Under the pieces are notes generated by a model that did not search any database, was not told where the DNA came from, and worked only from the letters and a program-made list of their open reading frames with translations. Shown here in pieces: positions 25,789 to 34,493 of a stretch of 64,000 bases of DNA (position 1 is the first letter of the stretch; each line of letters begins with the position of its first letter). The translations under genes were made by a program, and so were the position numbers. This DNA comes from Bacteroidetes bacterium 41-46 (GTDB lineage Bacteria; Bacteroidota; Bacteroidia; Bacteroidales; UBA932): positions 62,001 through 126,000 of the forward strand of contig MKTA01000024.1 in NCBI GenBank assembly GCA_001897515.1, given 5' to 3'.

Positions 25789-27698
25789 TAGTTATTTTCC
25801 GACTCCTCCTTGCTTTCCATTTCGCTCTTTAGAGCTGCAAGTTCGCTGATATCACCAAGAGTAGTCTTCTCAAGATTTGCCTTAAGCTTCTTTACTGCCT
25901 TCTGAGTAGAATCACCCTCGTCAATCTTCTCCTTCACCTCTTCTCTTTTAGCATCATCGTTTATTTTTGAGTGAGAGAGTACAATTCTCTTAGTTGACTT
26001 GTTGAACTCAAGAACTTTAAAATCAAGTTTCTCCTCAAGTTTAGCAGTTGATCCATCCTCTTTTACAAGATTTCTGAGGCTAACATAACCTTCAACTCCG
26101 TATGGAAGAGCAACGGCAGCTCCTTTATCAATAAATGCTATAACAGTTCCTTCGTGAACTGAACCATTTGTGAATACTGACTCAAATACATCCCAAGGAT
26201 TCTCTTCCAGTTGCTTGTGTCCAAGGCTTAGACGGCGATTCTCCTGATCAACCTCCAGAACTACAACCTCAAGTTTATCTCCCACTGAAGTAAACTCAGA
26301 TGGATGCTTAACTTTCTTTGTCCATGAGAGGTCACTAATGTGAACCAATCCGTCAACTCCCTCTTCAAGCTCTACAAAAACACCAAAGTTTGTGAAGTTA
26401 CGTACTGTTGCAGTGCATTTTGTACCTACAGGATATTTTTCAGCTATTGTAGCCCAAGGATCATTCTTAAGCTGCTTGATTCCAAGAGACATTTTTCTCT
26501 CATCGCGGTCAAGTGTAAGAATAACTGCCTCTACTTCATCTCCGACTTTCAGGAAGTCCTGAGCACTGCGAAGGTGAAGTGACCATGACATTTCAGATAC
26601 GTGGATAAGACCCTCAACACCTGGCTGAATCTCAATGAAAGCACCGTAATCTGCGATAACCACAACTTTGCCTTTAACTTTATCACCCACCTGAAGATTA
26701 GCATCCAGTGCATCCCAAGGGTGAGCACTAAGTTGTTTAAGACCAAGAGCAATTCTCTTCTTTGTATCATCAAAGTCAAGGATAACAACATTGATCTTCT
26801 GATCAAGCTGAACAACCTCTTCAGGGTGATTGATTCTGCCCCAGGATAGGTCGGTAATGTGAATAAGACCATCTACACCACCCAGGTCAATGAATACACC
26901 ATAAGATGTGATGTTTTTAACAACTCCTTCAAGGATCTGTCCCTTTTCAAGTTTGCCGATAATATCAGCCTTCTGAGCCTCAAGTTCAGCCTCAATAAGT
27001 GCTTTGTGAGAAACAACAACATTGCGGAACTCATGATTGATTTTCACAATCTTGAACTCCATAGTCTTGTTTACAAATATATCGTAGTCTCTGATAGGTT
27101 TAACATCAATCTGTGAGCCAGGAAGGAATGCTTCAATTCCGAACACATCCACGATCATGCCACCTTTAGTTCTGCACTTGATGTAACCTTTAACAATTTC
27201 ATCTTTATCAAACGCTTCATTAACACGATCCCATGAACGGAGCGAACGTGCCTTTTTGTGTGAGAGGATCAACTGACCCTTTTTGTCCTCAGCGTTTTCA
27301 ACGTAAACTTCTACTTTATCGCCAATTGCAAGCTCAGGATTGTAACGGAATTCGTTTATACTGATAACTCCTTCGCTTTTGTAGCCGATATTGACAATAA
27401 CCTCTCTTTTGTTGAACGTTACGACAGTTCCTTCAACAACTTCGTTTTCACTTACTTTTGAAAGTGTCTGGTCGTAAAGGTCTTCAATAACTTTTTTGTC
27501 ATTGTCGTAAACATTCTCTGTCTCAAATGTATCCCAGTCAAATTTATCAACTGGTACAGAAACATTACTTTTTCTCTTTTTAGGAGCAGCTACCTCTTCA
27601 GTAGCATCATCCTCAATAAAAGCCTCAAGCTTTTCTTCAACTTTTGCGACAACCTCAATCTGGTCATCGTTTTCAATCTCTTTAATTTCTTTTGACAT
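25788..27698 (-). CDS. rpsA: 30S ribosomal protein S1
   Basis: S1 (636 residues) binds mRNA and helps the 30S subunit start translation. After an acidic, low-complexity N-terminal stretch of about 60 residues (EDDATEEVAAPKKRKS), six S1 RNA-binding domains follow at about 80-residue intervals. The later ones repeat GVDGLIHITDLSWGRINHP, GVEGLIHVSEMSW and GVDGLVHISDLSWTKKVKHP. A Lys/Glu-rich tail ends the chain. A well-formed promoter with both boxes lies 60-95 bp upstream. RNase Z and the S41 protease follow with overlapping ends. Confidence 0.97.
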   Translation of the reverse strand: MSKEIKEIENDDQIEVVAKVEEKLEAFIEDDATEEVAAPKKRKSNVSVPVDKFDWDTFETENVYDNDKKVIEDLYDQTLSKVSENEVVEGTVVTFNKREVIVNIGYKSEGVISINEFRYNPELAIGDKVEVYVENAEDKKGQLILSHKKARSLRSWDRVNEAFDKDEIVKGYIKCRTKGGMIVDVFGIEAFLPGSQIDVKPIRDYDIFVNKTMEFKIVKINHEFRNVVVSHKALIEAELEAQKADIIGKLEKGQILEGVVKNITSYGVFIDLGGVDGLIHITDLSWGRINHPEEVVQLDQKINVVILDFDDTKKRIALGLKQLSAHPWDALDANLQVGDKVKGKVVVIADYGAFIEIQPGVEGLIHVSEMSWSLHLRSAQDFLKVGDEVEAVILTLDRDERKMSLGIKQLKNDPWATIAEKYPVGTKCTATVRNFTNFGVFVELEEGVDGLVHISDLSWTKKVKHPSEFTSVGDKLEVVVLEVDQENRRLSLGHKQLEENPWDVFESVFTNGSVHEGTVIAFIDKGAAVALPYGVEGYVSLRNLVKEDGSTAKLEEKLDFKVLEFNKSTKRIVLSHSKINDDAKREEVKEKIDEGDSTQKAVKKLKANLEKTTLGDISELAALKSEMESKEESENN

Positions 27699-27761
27699 TT
27701 TTAATAAACGTTTGTTCTACAAGTAGTTAGACTTTATGTATAATTCCACTTCGGGAAGTTG

Positions 27762-27793
27762 CAAAAGTATAAATATTTTCACAAACCAACAAA
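27762..27793 (-). promoter_or_regulatory. Promoter of rpsA
   Basis: The minus strand has TTTG (27793-27790), a 20-bp spacer and TACTTTTG (27769-27762), an excellent fit to TTTG-N19/20-TAnnTTTG. Transcription should begin near 27756, giving a leader of about 57 nt that could carry autoregulation by S1. Confidence 0.75.
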
Positions 27794-27803
27794 TAAATAA
27801 CCC

Positions 27804-27834
27804 TTTGTCTCATAATAAAAAGGAGCTATCTTTG
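27804..27834 (+). promoter_or_regulatory. Promoter of the POT transporter gene
   Basis: TTTG (27804-27807), a 19-bp spacer and TATCTTTG (27827-27834) fit the Bacteroidota consensus exactly. The start of the gene is about 20 bp past the expected transcription start. It lies back to back with the rpsA promoter. Confidence 0.75.
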
Positions 27835-27860
27835 GCCTTCAACATTAATAAAAAAGAGAT

Positions 27861-29147
27861 ATGACCAAAGAGAGCAAATCAACTATCAGATCATTCTCCG
27901 GAAACTTCTGGACAGCAATTGGAATGGAGTTCCTTGAAAGAGGTGCCTATTATGGCGTAATGTCTGTACTAGGAGTATTTTTGATTCTGAGTACGGGCGA
28001 AGGTGGACTGGGATTCACTAAGGGGCAGGCAGGAGCCATTCTTGGAACTATTCCCCCCTTGTTATACCTTCTTCCAATTATTGCCGGGGCAATTGCAGAC
28101 AGATACGGATACCGGAATGTTCTCTTTTTTGCATTCTCGTGCATGATCCTAGGCTACGGATTTACAGGACTATCTGAGTCGTATCTTATGATTTTTATAT
28201 CCCTTATATTGATGGCTCTTGGAGCAGGCTTCTTTAAACCGGTGATTTCAGGGACTATTGCAAGAACAACAAATGAATCAAACTCTGGTTTGGGTTTTGG
28301 AATTTTCTACTGGTCAATCAACCTTGGTGCTTTCCTGTTTCCTCTGATTCTTGTCCCTATTCTTAAAGCCGAGTCTTATAGTTATATATTTTATATGGCC
28401 TCAATTACTGCAACTGTGCTCTTACTGATAAACCTGCTAATCTATAAAGAGCCTCAGAGAGCCAAGAGTAATAAGACTATAGGTGTCGTTCTCAGTGAAA
28501 TGCTGATGGTTGTCAAAGACTGGAGATTCATCCTAATGATTTTTCTATACTCCGGTTTCTGGATACTTTACTTCCAGATGTTTGGAACAGTTCTTTGGTA
28601 TGTAAGGGATTACCTTGATATGACACCAGTTAATAACGCTGTCAACGCGGCTCTCTCTCTCTTTGTTGAGAACCCTTCATGGAAGTTTGATGTAGAGCAT
28701 GTAACAGTAATAAATGCAGGGGTGATTATTTTGCTGCAGCTGGTTGTCTCAACACTTGTAAAGAAGAGTCCTGCTCTGCCGACAATGATTGCAGGAATAG
28801 GTATGGGAACCGTCGGAATGCTGATCCTCTCTGTTTCTAATACACCATGGATATTTATGCTTGGTATAGTAACTTTTACAATTGGAGAGATGACGACCCA
28901 TCCAAAATTCATCTCATATATAGGTCTGATTGCTCCTCCTGATAAAAAGGCTCTCTACCTTGGATACTCATTCCTGTACGGAGTAATTGGAAGCAGTATT
29001 GGCGGATTCCTGGGATCAAGGCTTTATATAAAATATGTTGATGAGATGGGCAACCCCTCAGCTTTGTGGATGATACTCTCTGCCATAGGCCTGTTTAGTA
29101 TGGTATCACTTTGGCTATACAACAGATTTATAGTTAAAAGGAGTTAA
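27861..29147 (+). CDS. POT/PTR-type MFS peptide transporter
   Basis: A 428-residue inner-membrane protein with about 12 membrane segments. The N-terminal signature GMEFLERGAYYGVMSVLGVFL corresponds to the ExxER-type proton-coupling motif of the proton-dependent oligopeptide transporter family. LPIIAGAIADRYGYRNVLFF is the MFS loop 2-3 motif. It likely brings in di- and tripeptides with protons; specificity is inferred from family. The chain is shorter than typical POT proteins (about 450-500). It converges on corA with only 5 bp between the stops. Confidence 0.82.
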   Translation: MTKESKSTIRSFSGNFWTAIGMEFLERGAYYGVMSVLGVFLILSTGEGGLGFTKGQAGAILGTIPPLLYLLPIIAGAIADRYGYRNVLFFAFSCMILGYGFTGLSESYLMIFISLILMALGAGFFKPVISGTIARTTNESNSGLGFGIFYWSINLGAFLFPLILVPILKAESYSYIFYMASITATVLLLINLLIYKEPQRAKSNKTIGVVLSEMLMVVKDWRFILMIFLYSGFWILYFQMFGTVLWYVRDYLDMTPVNNAVNAALSLFVENPSWKFDVEHVTVINAGVIILLQLVVSTLVKKSPALPTMIAGIGMGTVGMLILSVSNTPWIFMLGIVTFTIGEMTTHPKFISYIGLIAPPDKKALYLGYSFLYGVIGSSIGGFLGSRLYIKYVDEMGNPSALWMILSAIGLFSMVSLWLYNRFIVKRS

Positions 29148-29152
29148 AATAG

Positions 29153-30109
29153 CTATCGGTTTCCCCTCCTTCTCTTCGCTCTGAAGAGAAGTGAGGCGAG
29201 GGCCACTGAGATTAGCATCACAAATATCAGCAGAACAAAATCGTAGATTCCTCCGATTATTGGAAGATCTACGTTCATTCCGTATATACTGGCTATTAAA
29301 GTGGGTGGCATAAGCAGTAGTGAAACAAATGTGAAAATCCTCATTAGTTTGTTCTGCTCAAGATTAATCAAACCGATAACAGTATTCTGAAGATACTCCA
29401 GACGCTCAAAACTGAAATTTGTATGGTTTATCAGAGAGCTGACATCTCTCATCAGGATATTAAGCTTTGTGAAGACGTCTCTTGGGAATTTATCGCTCTT
29501 CATTATACTTGATATCATCCTCTGTTTATCTACAATATTCTCCCTTACCAACATTGTATTTTCCTGAAGTTGAGTAATCTCAAGAAGGAACTCCTCGTTT
29601 ACTGCACCTCCGAGTGAAACTGTTTTTGAGTACTGCGCAATCTCTTTTGACATTAGCTCAATCATATCTGCATCAAGGTCAATCCTGTTTTCAAGAATTC
29701 CTACGAGAATATGATAGCCTGTCGGCATCATCCTGTAATTTGCCATTAGTTTCCTCTGAATGTCTGTAAAACTTCTAAGGGGAACATTTCTGATTGTAAC
29801 AATAATTCCCTCGCAAAGAATAAACGAGACTGCCTCCATGCTATAGTTGTCTGGACCGGGAATAAGAAAGTTCGTATTTGCAAATATTGTTGTTTCGTTT
29901 TCGGAGTATCGCGAAGAGCTTTCAATCTCCTCTGCCTGTGCTCTACTCTGAATAGTTGTATTCAGATAGGTCTCAATTGCCCTCTTCTCCTCTCCGGTAG
30001 GAGACCAAAGATCAATCCAGAGAACATCATCATAACCCAGCTGGTCCAGCGATATTAATTCAGAGGTAGTTGCTACCTGTCCCTTATTCTTGTAAAAAAT
30101 CTCAAGCAT
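29153..30109 (-). CDS. corA: CorA-family magnesium/divalent cation channel
   Basis: A 318-residue CorA protein: a large cytoplasmic N-terminal domain, then two C-terminal membrane helices separated by the universal selectivity motif GMN in IYGMNVDLP. LINLEQNKLMRIFTFVSLLLMPPTLIAS marks the long stalk helix running into TM1. A basic tail (RAKRRRGNR) follows TM2, as usual. It is likely a Mg2+ (or Co2+/Ni2+) uptake channel, gated by internal Mg2+. It is the last gene of the minus-strand run from murK; a small hairpin separates it from mqnA. Confidence 0.93.
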   Translation of the reverse strand: MLEIFYKNKGQVATTSELISLDQLGYDDVLWIDLWSPTGEEKRAIETYLNTTIQSRAQAEEIESSSRYSENETTIFANTNFLIPGPDNYSMEAVSFILCEGIIVTIRNVPLRSFTDIQRKLMANYRMMPTGYHILVGILENRIDLDADMIELMSKEIAQYSKTVSLGGAVNEEFLLEITQLQENTMLVRENIVDKQRMISSIMKSDKFPRDVFTKLNILMRDVSSLINHTNFSFERLEYLQNTVIGLINLEQNKLMRIFTFVSLLLMPPTLIASIYGMNVDLPIIGGIYDFVLLIFVMLISVALASLLFRAKRRRGNR

Positions 30110-30146
30110 AATCTCATCCCTTTAATGGTTCTTAACTCAATTGTCT

Positions 30147-30163
30147 CTCCCGGCTATCGGGAG
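30147..30163 (-). other. Small intergenic hairpin between mqnA and corA
   Basis: CTCCCG and CGGGAG form a 6-bp perfect stem with a 5-nt loop in the 58-bp gap between mqnA and corA. There is no U-run on the minus strand, so it is not a standard terminator; it might be an attenuator or an RNA-processing site. Confidence 0.3.
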
Positions 30164-30167
30164 CAAA

Positions 30168-30935
30168 TTAGCCAAACCATCGGACTCGGGACTTAAGCTC
30201 GTCAGGGGCAAGGCTCCAGAATTCTGACAGTCCCTTTCGCTTATCAGCATTAAAGTTATAAGAGATATTGTTTTTTAAATAATCCAGTGCATACTCTCTG
30301 TCAAAAACAGCAGAAAAACGCTCCGCACTCCTCTCAATGTTTGCCATACCAAATGCAAGAGCCTCATTGAAAGATTTTAAAAATTGCTCAGGCAACTCTT
30401 TGTTTGAAGTCCAGCAAGCAAATACAAACGGGAGCCTTTTGTATGAAATCCACTGCTCAGCCAAATCATAGGTATATCTGAATTTTTCAGAATTCAGCAA
30501 GGCCTTATCTCCAATAAGTATATAGGATTCATCTGTATCAAGGGAGTTCTCGGAAAAATTGAAATCAACGAATTCCGGGGAGATATTCCAGTAGTCTCTG
30601 CATAGAATTCTCGTCAGAAGGACAGATGTCCTGGACTCACTGTCAAGGTAAATCCTCTCAATATCCTTGACCTCTCTTCCGCTGCACAGAAGAACAGACG
30701 CAACCCTCCCCTCTGCTCCGATACAGTACTCAGATACAATAAACGGATTTGGGATATACGGGATTGAGGCAACAGGGACAAGACCAAGGTCTGCCTCGCC
30801 GGAGATAAGCTTGGCAGCAGTTATAGCTGGTGGCACAAACTCAAGCTGAATCATCCCGGATACAGGATGATTCTCTAGTCCATACACAAATGGAGCTGTG
30901 TTAAGATAGGATATGGCAGATACACGTACCTTCAT
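30168..30935 (-). CDS. mqnA: Chorismate dehydratase MqnA (futalosine menaquinone pathway)
   Basis: MqnA (255 residues) dehydrates chorismate to 3-enolpyruvylbenzoate, the first step of menaquinone synthesis through futalosine. The opening VRVSAISYLNTAPFVYGLE and the segment ADLGLVPVASIPYI are typical, and the fold is a periplasmic-binding-protein-like two-lobed one. The ATG at 30935 is taken; the frame extends four codons to a TTG. A -7-like TAACTTTG (30949-30942) sits directly before it. At the right edge of the window a partial amidohydrolase may supply the aminofutalosine deaminase step. Confidence 0.92.
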   Translation of the reverse strand: MKVRVSAISYLNTAPFVYGLENHPVSGMIQLEFVPPAITAAKLISGEADLGLVPVASIPYIPNPFIVSEYCIGAEGRVASVLLCSGREVKDIERIYLDSESRTSVLLTRILCRDYWNISPEFVDFNFSENSLDTDESYILIGDKALLNSEKFRYTYDLAEQWISYKRLPFVFACWTSNKELPEQFLKSFNEALAFGMANIERSAERFSAVFDREYALDYLKNNISYNFNADKRKGLSEFWSLAPDELKSRVRWFG

Positions 30936-30946
30936 ATCCTGCAAAG

Positions 30947-31519
30947 TTAATTCAAAATTTCCAAATGCTCAACCAAAATCTTAATTCCTATGACAATAAG
31001 GATTACACCACCAACCACACCGGAACGTTTACCGGCCTTTAGTCCAACATATCGGCCCCATTTAATTCCTGTTATTGAAGCTATAAGAGTAGCAGCAAAG
31101 ATGACTACAGTTGCAACGCCAATCTCTTTAAGGTTTACAGATGCCATTGCCAGCCCTACTCCCACTGCCAGAGCATCAATGCTTGTTGCTACCGAAGCGG
31201 AGATAAGCACACCTGCTCTTCTTAAATCCAGACACACATCTCTGTCATCTGAAAGAGAGTCTTTAATCATCTTGATTCCTATATAAAGCAAAATTGCAAA
31301 GGCAATCCAGTGATCAGCTGGACTTATAAATGACAAAAGTCCCTTCCCAGCAAACCACCCTGTCATAGTCAGGACAGCCTGAACTGAAGCAAAGGTTAAA
31401 ACAATCCTTATAAATGCAAGCCTTGGTATCTGAGGAAGACATATGCCGGATGACAACGATACCGCAAAGGTATCGAAGCAGAGACCTATTGCCAGAAGTA
31501 TGATCTCTGCCCCGGACAT
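30947..31519 (-). CDS. mntP: Manganese efflux pump MntP
   Basis: A 190-residue inner-membrane protein with six predicted helices in two homologous halves (DUF204 repeats). It has paired membrane Asp residues in the conserved sites: GLCFDTFAVSLSSG in the first half and SVATSIDALAVGVGLAM in the second. MntP exports Mn2+ to avoid toxicity. No yybP-ykoY manganese riboswitch is seen ahead of it, unlike many homologues. It begins 2 bp after the symporter stop, inside the murK-led run. Confidence 0.93.
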   Translation of the reverse strand: MSGAEIILLAIGLCFDTFAVSLSSGICLPQIPRLAFIRIVLTFASVQAVLTMTGWFAGKGLLSFISPADHWIAFAILLYIGIKMIKDSLSDDRDVCLDLRRAGVLISASVATSIDALAVGVGLAMASVNLKEIGVATVVIFAATLIASITGIKWGRYVGLKAGKRSGVVGGVILIVIGIKILVEHLEILN

Positions 31520-31521
31520 CT

Positions 31522-33021
31522 TTATGCTCTTTTACCCTCTCTTAGAAGATACATGCCTAAGAACGTGAACAATCCGTTAGCAATAAGAATAGTAAATCCA
31601 AAACCGAAGCCGAGCAACTCCTGTCCGGCATAATCAAGTATAAAGCACAATATTGGAGATGCAATTGCCACTAAAGGCATATACCTATCCTTTACAGTGT
31701 ATTTTGTAAGAATTCCAAAGAAGAAAAATCCCAGTAGCGGTCCATATGTGTATGCAGCCAGAAGATAGACCAAATCTATTACCGTCTGATTGTTGACCTT
31801 ATAAAGGACCAGAATTATCAGAAAAAAGAGGAAGGCAAACCCGGCGTGTGCGAATTGTCTGATTCTCTTTTTTCTCAACTCAGAGAGGTCACTCCTCTTT
31901 CCAAAACCCACGAAATCTATGCAGAAAGATGTGGTAAGTGAAGTAAGAGCTCCTCCTGCACTTGGATATGAGGCAGAAATAAGACCTATGATAAAGAACA
32001 GTCCTACACCTAAACCAAGATACTGACTGGCTATTGTTGGAAATAGTTTATCAGTCTGAGCCTTGGTAAATTCTCCAAGTTCGTTTGCTAGCCCGATGCC
32101 CTGCATTCCTCCAAGTTTAGAGCTCACAAAGATTGCTAATACAGCTCCCATTAACAGGAAGAAGAAATTCACCACTACAATTGTAATACTGGTAGTATAT
32201 ATGTTTTTCTGAGCCTCTCCAATATTTTTGCAGGAGAGGTTCTTCTGCATCATCTCCTGGTCAAGGCCTGTCATTACTATAGTGATAAATATCCCTGCTA
32301 TGAACTGCTTAATTGCATTTGTAGAGTTGCTCCACTCCCAGTCCAGCCATTTAGCATACTCTGTACTTGAAACAGCTTTTGCCATATCTCCAATTCCCCA
32401 TTGCATCTCCTTTGCCACAAAGAAAATAGTAAGACCAACTGCCAGAAGCATAAATGTTGTCTGTAAAACGTCAGTCCAGATTATGGTCTTAACACCTCCC
32501 TTAAATGTATAAAGAAATATAAGAAACATAAATACGAAAGCTACTACCCAAAAAGGGACAGAGTCCTGTGGCAGGAAGGTATGCAGTACTAAAACCACAA
32601 CAAAGATTCTTACAGCAGCTCCGAGTATTCTGGAGACCATAAACACAGATGCTCCGGTTTTATAGGTAAAAAATCCGAATCTGTCTTCAAGATAACCATA
32701 GATTGACGTCAGATTCATCTTGTAATAAAGAGGGATCAGCACTTTTGCTATGACTATGTAACCCACTACAAAACCAAGCACCAGGGGCATATAGTAGAAG
32801 TTTTGATTCAGCACATTGCCCGGAACGGAAATAAATGTCACTCCGGATATTGAGGTTCCTACCATACCGTAAGCAACTATATACCATGGCGACTTTTTAT
32901 TGCCTAAAAAGTATGATCCGCTGTCGGCCTTCCTGGAGGTAAGCCAGGAGATAAAGAAGAGAAGCGCTGTGTAAAGCGAGAAGGCTATCAGCAGCCAGGA
33001 GAGTGGAAATTCGTGTTGCAT
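31522..33021 (-). CDS. Sodium:solute symporter (SSS family)
   Basis: A 499-residue carrier with about 13 membrane helices. The SSS Na+-site region appears as GMVGTSISGVTFISVPGNV near the N-terminus, and SASYPSAGGALTSLTTSFCIDF in TM8, where two Ser/Thr usually bind Na+. The frame extends upstream to residue -34 over recR, but the ATG at 33021 begins the conserved part. Substrate is unknown. Its position two genes after murQ suggests a MurNAc, sialic acid or related sugar, but recR lies between and this is inference. Confidence 0.88.
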   Translation of the reverse strand: MQHEFPLSWLLIAFSLYTALLFFISWLTSRKADSGSYFLGNKKSPWYIVAYGMVGTSISGVTFISVPGNVLNQNFYYMPLVLGFVVGYIVIAKVLIPLYYKMNLTSIYGYLEDRFGFFTYKTGASVFMVSRILGAAVRIFVVVLVLHTFLPQDSVPFWVVAFVFMFLIFLYTFKGGVKTIIWTDVLQTTFMLLAVGLTIFFVAKEMQWGIGDMAKAVSSTEYAKWLDWEWSNSTNAIKQFIAGIFITIVMTGLDQEMMQKNLSCKNIGEAQKNIYTTSITIVVVNFFFLLMGAVLAIFVSSKLGGMQGIGLANELGEFTKAQTDKLFPTIASQYLGLGVGLFFIIGLISASYPSAGGALTSLTTSFCIDFVGFGKRSDLSELRKKRIRQFAHAGFAFLFFLIILVLYKVNNQTVIDLVYLLAAYTYGPLLGFFFFGILTKYTVKDRYMPLVAIASPILCFILDYAGQELLGFGFGFTILIANGLFTFLGMYLLREGKRA

Positions 33022-33037
33022 AGAATTGTTGTTTAAA

Positions 33038-33661
33038 CTATTTATTAAGCGGCACAAATGGTTGACGGTTTTGGATTGAGCGTCCAAGGGTGACTTCATC
33101 TGTATACTCCAGATCGTCGCCAAAACCTACACCTCTGGCAATTGTGCTTATTCTTACATCAAATTGATTTAGCTTTTTAAAAATATAAAATGAGGTGGTC
33201 TCACCCTCCATAGTAGTGCTGAGAGCAAGAAAGACCTCCTGAACCGAGCCCTCTGCCACCCTGGATACAAGGTGGTCTATTGCTATATCGGATGGACCTG
33301 TTCCGTCCATTGGAGATATAATCCCTCCAAGAACATGGTAGAGACCATTATACTGGCCTGTATTATCAATGCTTATTACATCCCTTATGCTCTCCACAAC
33401 GCATACCAAAGATCTGTCCCTTGAGGGGGAAGAGCATATTGGGCATAGGCCGGAGTCCGAAATCATGTTGCAGTTACTGCAGTATTTAATCTCGGTTCTC
33501 ATTCTCTGCAGTGTTCCTGTAAATCTTTCAACATTCTCCGCGGGCTGCTTAAGGAGGTGCAGAGCAAATCTGAGAGCACTCTTCCTTCCAATACCCGGCA
33601 AAGATGAAAGTTCATCAACTGCATCCTGCAAAAGTGAAGATAATAGGTTGTTTCTGAACAT
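33038..33661 (-). CDS. recR: Recombination mediator protein RecR
   Basis: RecR (207 residues) acts with RecF/RecO to load RecA onto gapped DNA. Features in order: helix-hairpin-helix ([20 protein letters not shown]), C4 zinc finger ([17 protein letters not shown]), and Toprim domain ([30 protein letters not shown]). The length is standard. It sits between murQ (11 bp) and the symporter (16 bp), a co-transcription with no evident functional logic. Confidence 0.97.
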   Translation of the reverse strand: MFRNNLLSSLLQDAVDELSSLPGIGRKSALRFALHLLKQPAENVERFTGTLQRMRTEIKYCSNCNMISDSGLCPICSSPSRDRSLVCVVESIRDVISIDNTGQYNGLYHVLGGIISPMDGTGPSDIAIDHLVSRVAEGSVQEVFLALSTTMEGETTSFYIFKKLNQFDVRISTIARGVGFGDDLEYTDEVTLGRSIQNRQPFVPLNK

Positions 33662-33672
33662 TTATCCGGCTG

Positions 33673-34482
33673 TTAGCGGTTCAGATAAAAATCCACAGCC
33701 CTTCTCACAGATCCATGTTCAAGAAGAAGCGATTTTGCCAATTCATAGTCCTCAATTGAGGCCTCTTCCATAATCATCTTTGTGCCTCTGTCAACAAGTT
33801 TGGCATTGGTAAGCTGCATATCCACCATTTTGTTTCCTTTAACATGGCCAAGTTTGATCATTGCTGTTGTAGAGATCATATTAAGGACAAGCTTCTGAGC
33901 AGTACCGGATTTCATTCTTGTACTCCCGGTAACAAATTCGGGACCGACAACTGCCTCAATTGGAATATCAACCTCTGCGGCAAGCGGAGAGTTTGGGTTG
34001 CAGGTAACACAACCTGTAAGCAAACCCCTCTTCTTAGCCTCCCTAACCGCTCCAATTACATAAGGAGTTGTTCCTGAAGCAGCTATTCCAATAACAACAT
34101 CGTCAATATCAATGCCAAATTGCTGCATATCATTCCACCCCATCTCCCAATTATCCTCCGCAGCCTCAACTGCTCTTCTTATTGCCGAATCACCTCCAGC
34201 AATTAGACCAATAACCAGATCATAAGGAGCACCGTATGTAGGGGGTATCTCAGATGCATCCAGAATTCCAAGCCTACCGCTTGTTCCTGCTCCAAGGTAG
34301 AACAATCTACCACCTCGTTTTACTCTCTCAACAATCCCATCTACAATCTTTTCTATCTGAGGGATGCATTTTTCTACAGCTAGAGGAACAGTTTTATCCT
34401 CCCTGTTCATATTCTGGAGTAGTTCCAGCGTTGACATTTTATCAAGGTCGCTATACCTTGATGGTTGCTCTGTTATCTTCAT
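33673..34482 (-). CDS. murQ: N-acetylmuramic acid 6-phosphate etherase MurQ
   Basis: MurQ (269 residues) cleaves the lactyl ether of MurNAc-6-phosphate, giving GlcNAc-6-phosphate and D-lactate, in recycling of peptidoglycan sugars. The SIS-domain signature LFYLGAGTSGRLGILDASEI is followed by the catalytic segment with GGDSAIRRAVEAAEDN, and VGPEFVTGSTRMKSGTAQKL. It is slightly shorter than the ~300-residue E. coli enzyme at the C-terminus. It lies 11 bp downstream of a BadF-type sugar kinase, which would provide its phosphorylated substrate. Confidence 0.96.
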   Translation of the reverse strand: MKITEQPSRYSDLDKMSTLELLQNMNREDKTVPLAVEKCIPQIEKIVDGIVERVKRGGRLFYLGAGTSGRLGILDASEIPPTYGAPYDLVIGLIAGGDSAIRRAVEAAEDNWEMGWNDMQQFGIDIDDVVIGIAASGTTPYVIGAVREAKKRGLLTGCVTCNPNSPLAAEVDIPIEAVVGPEFVTGSTRMKSGTAQKLVLNMISTTAMIKLGHVKGNKMVDMQLTNAKLVDRGTKMIMEEASIEDYELAKSLLLEHGSVRRAVDFYLNR

Positions 34483-34493
34483 CGGGGTCAGTT

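Noticed and set aside
29169-29191. 9-bp perfect hairpin (CTTCTCTTC with GAAGAGAAG) at the end of corA
   Set aside because: It encodes the basic tail of CorA and has no T-run on either side, so I do not call it a terminator.
30942-30949. TAACTTTG directly before mqnA as a promoter
   Set aside because: The -7 box fits but there is no -33 box at 19-20 bp (TTTG at 12 and 24 bp only), and it would make the transcript leaderless; mentioned only in the mqnA entry.
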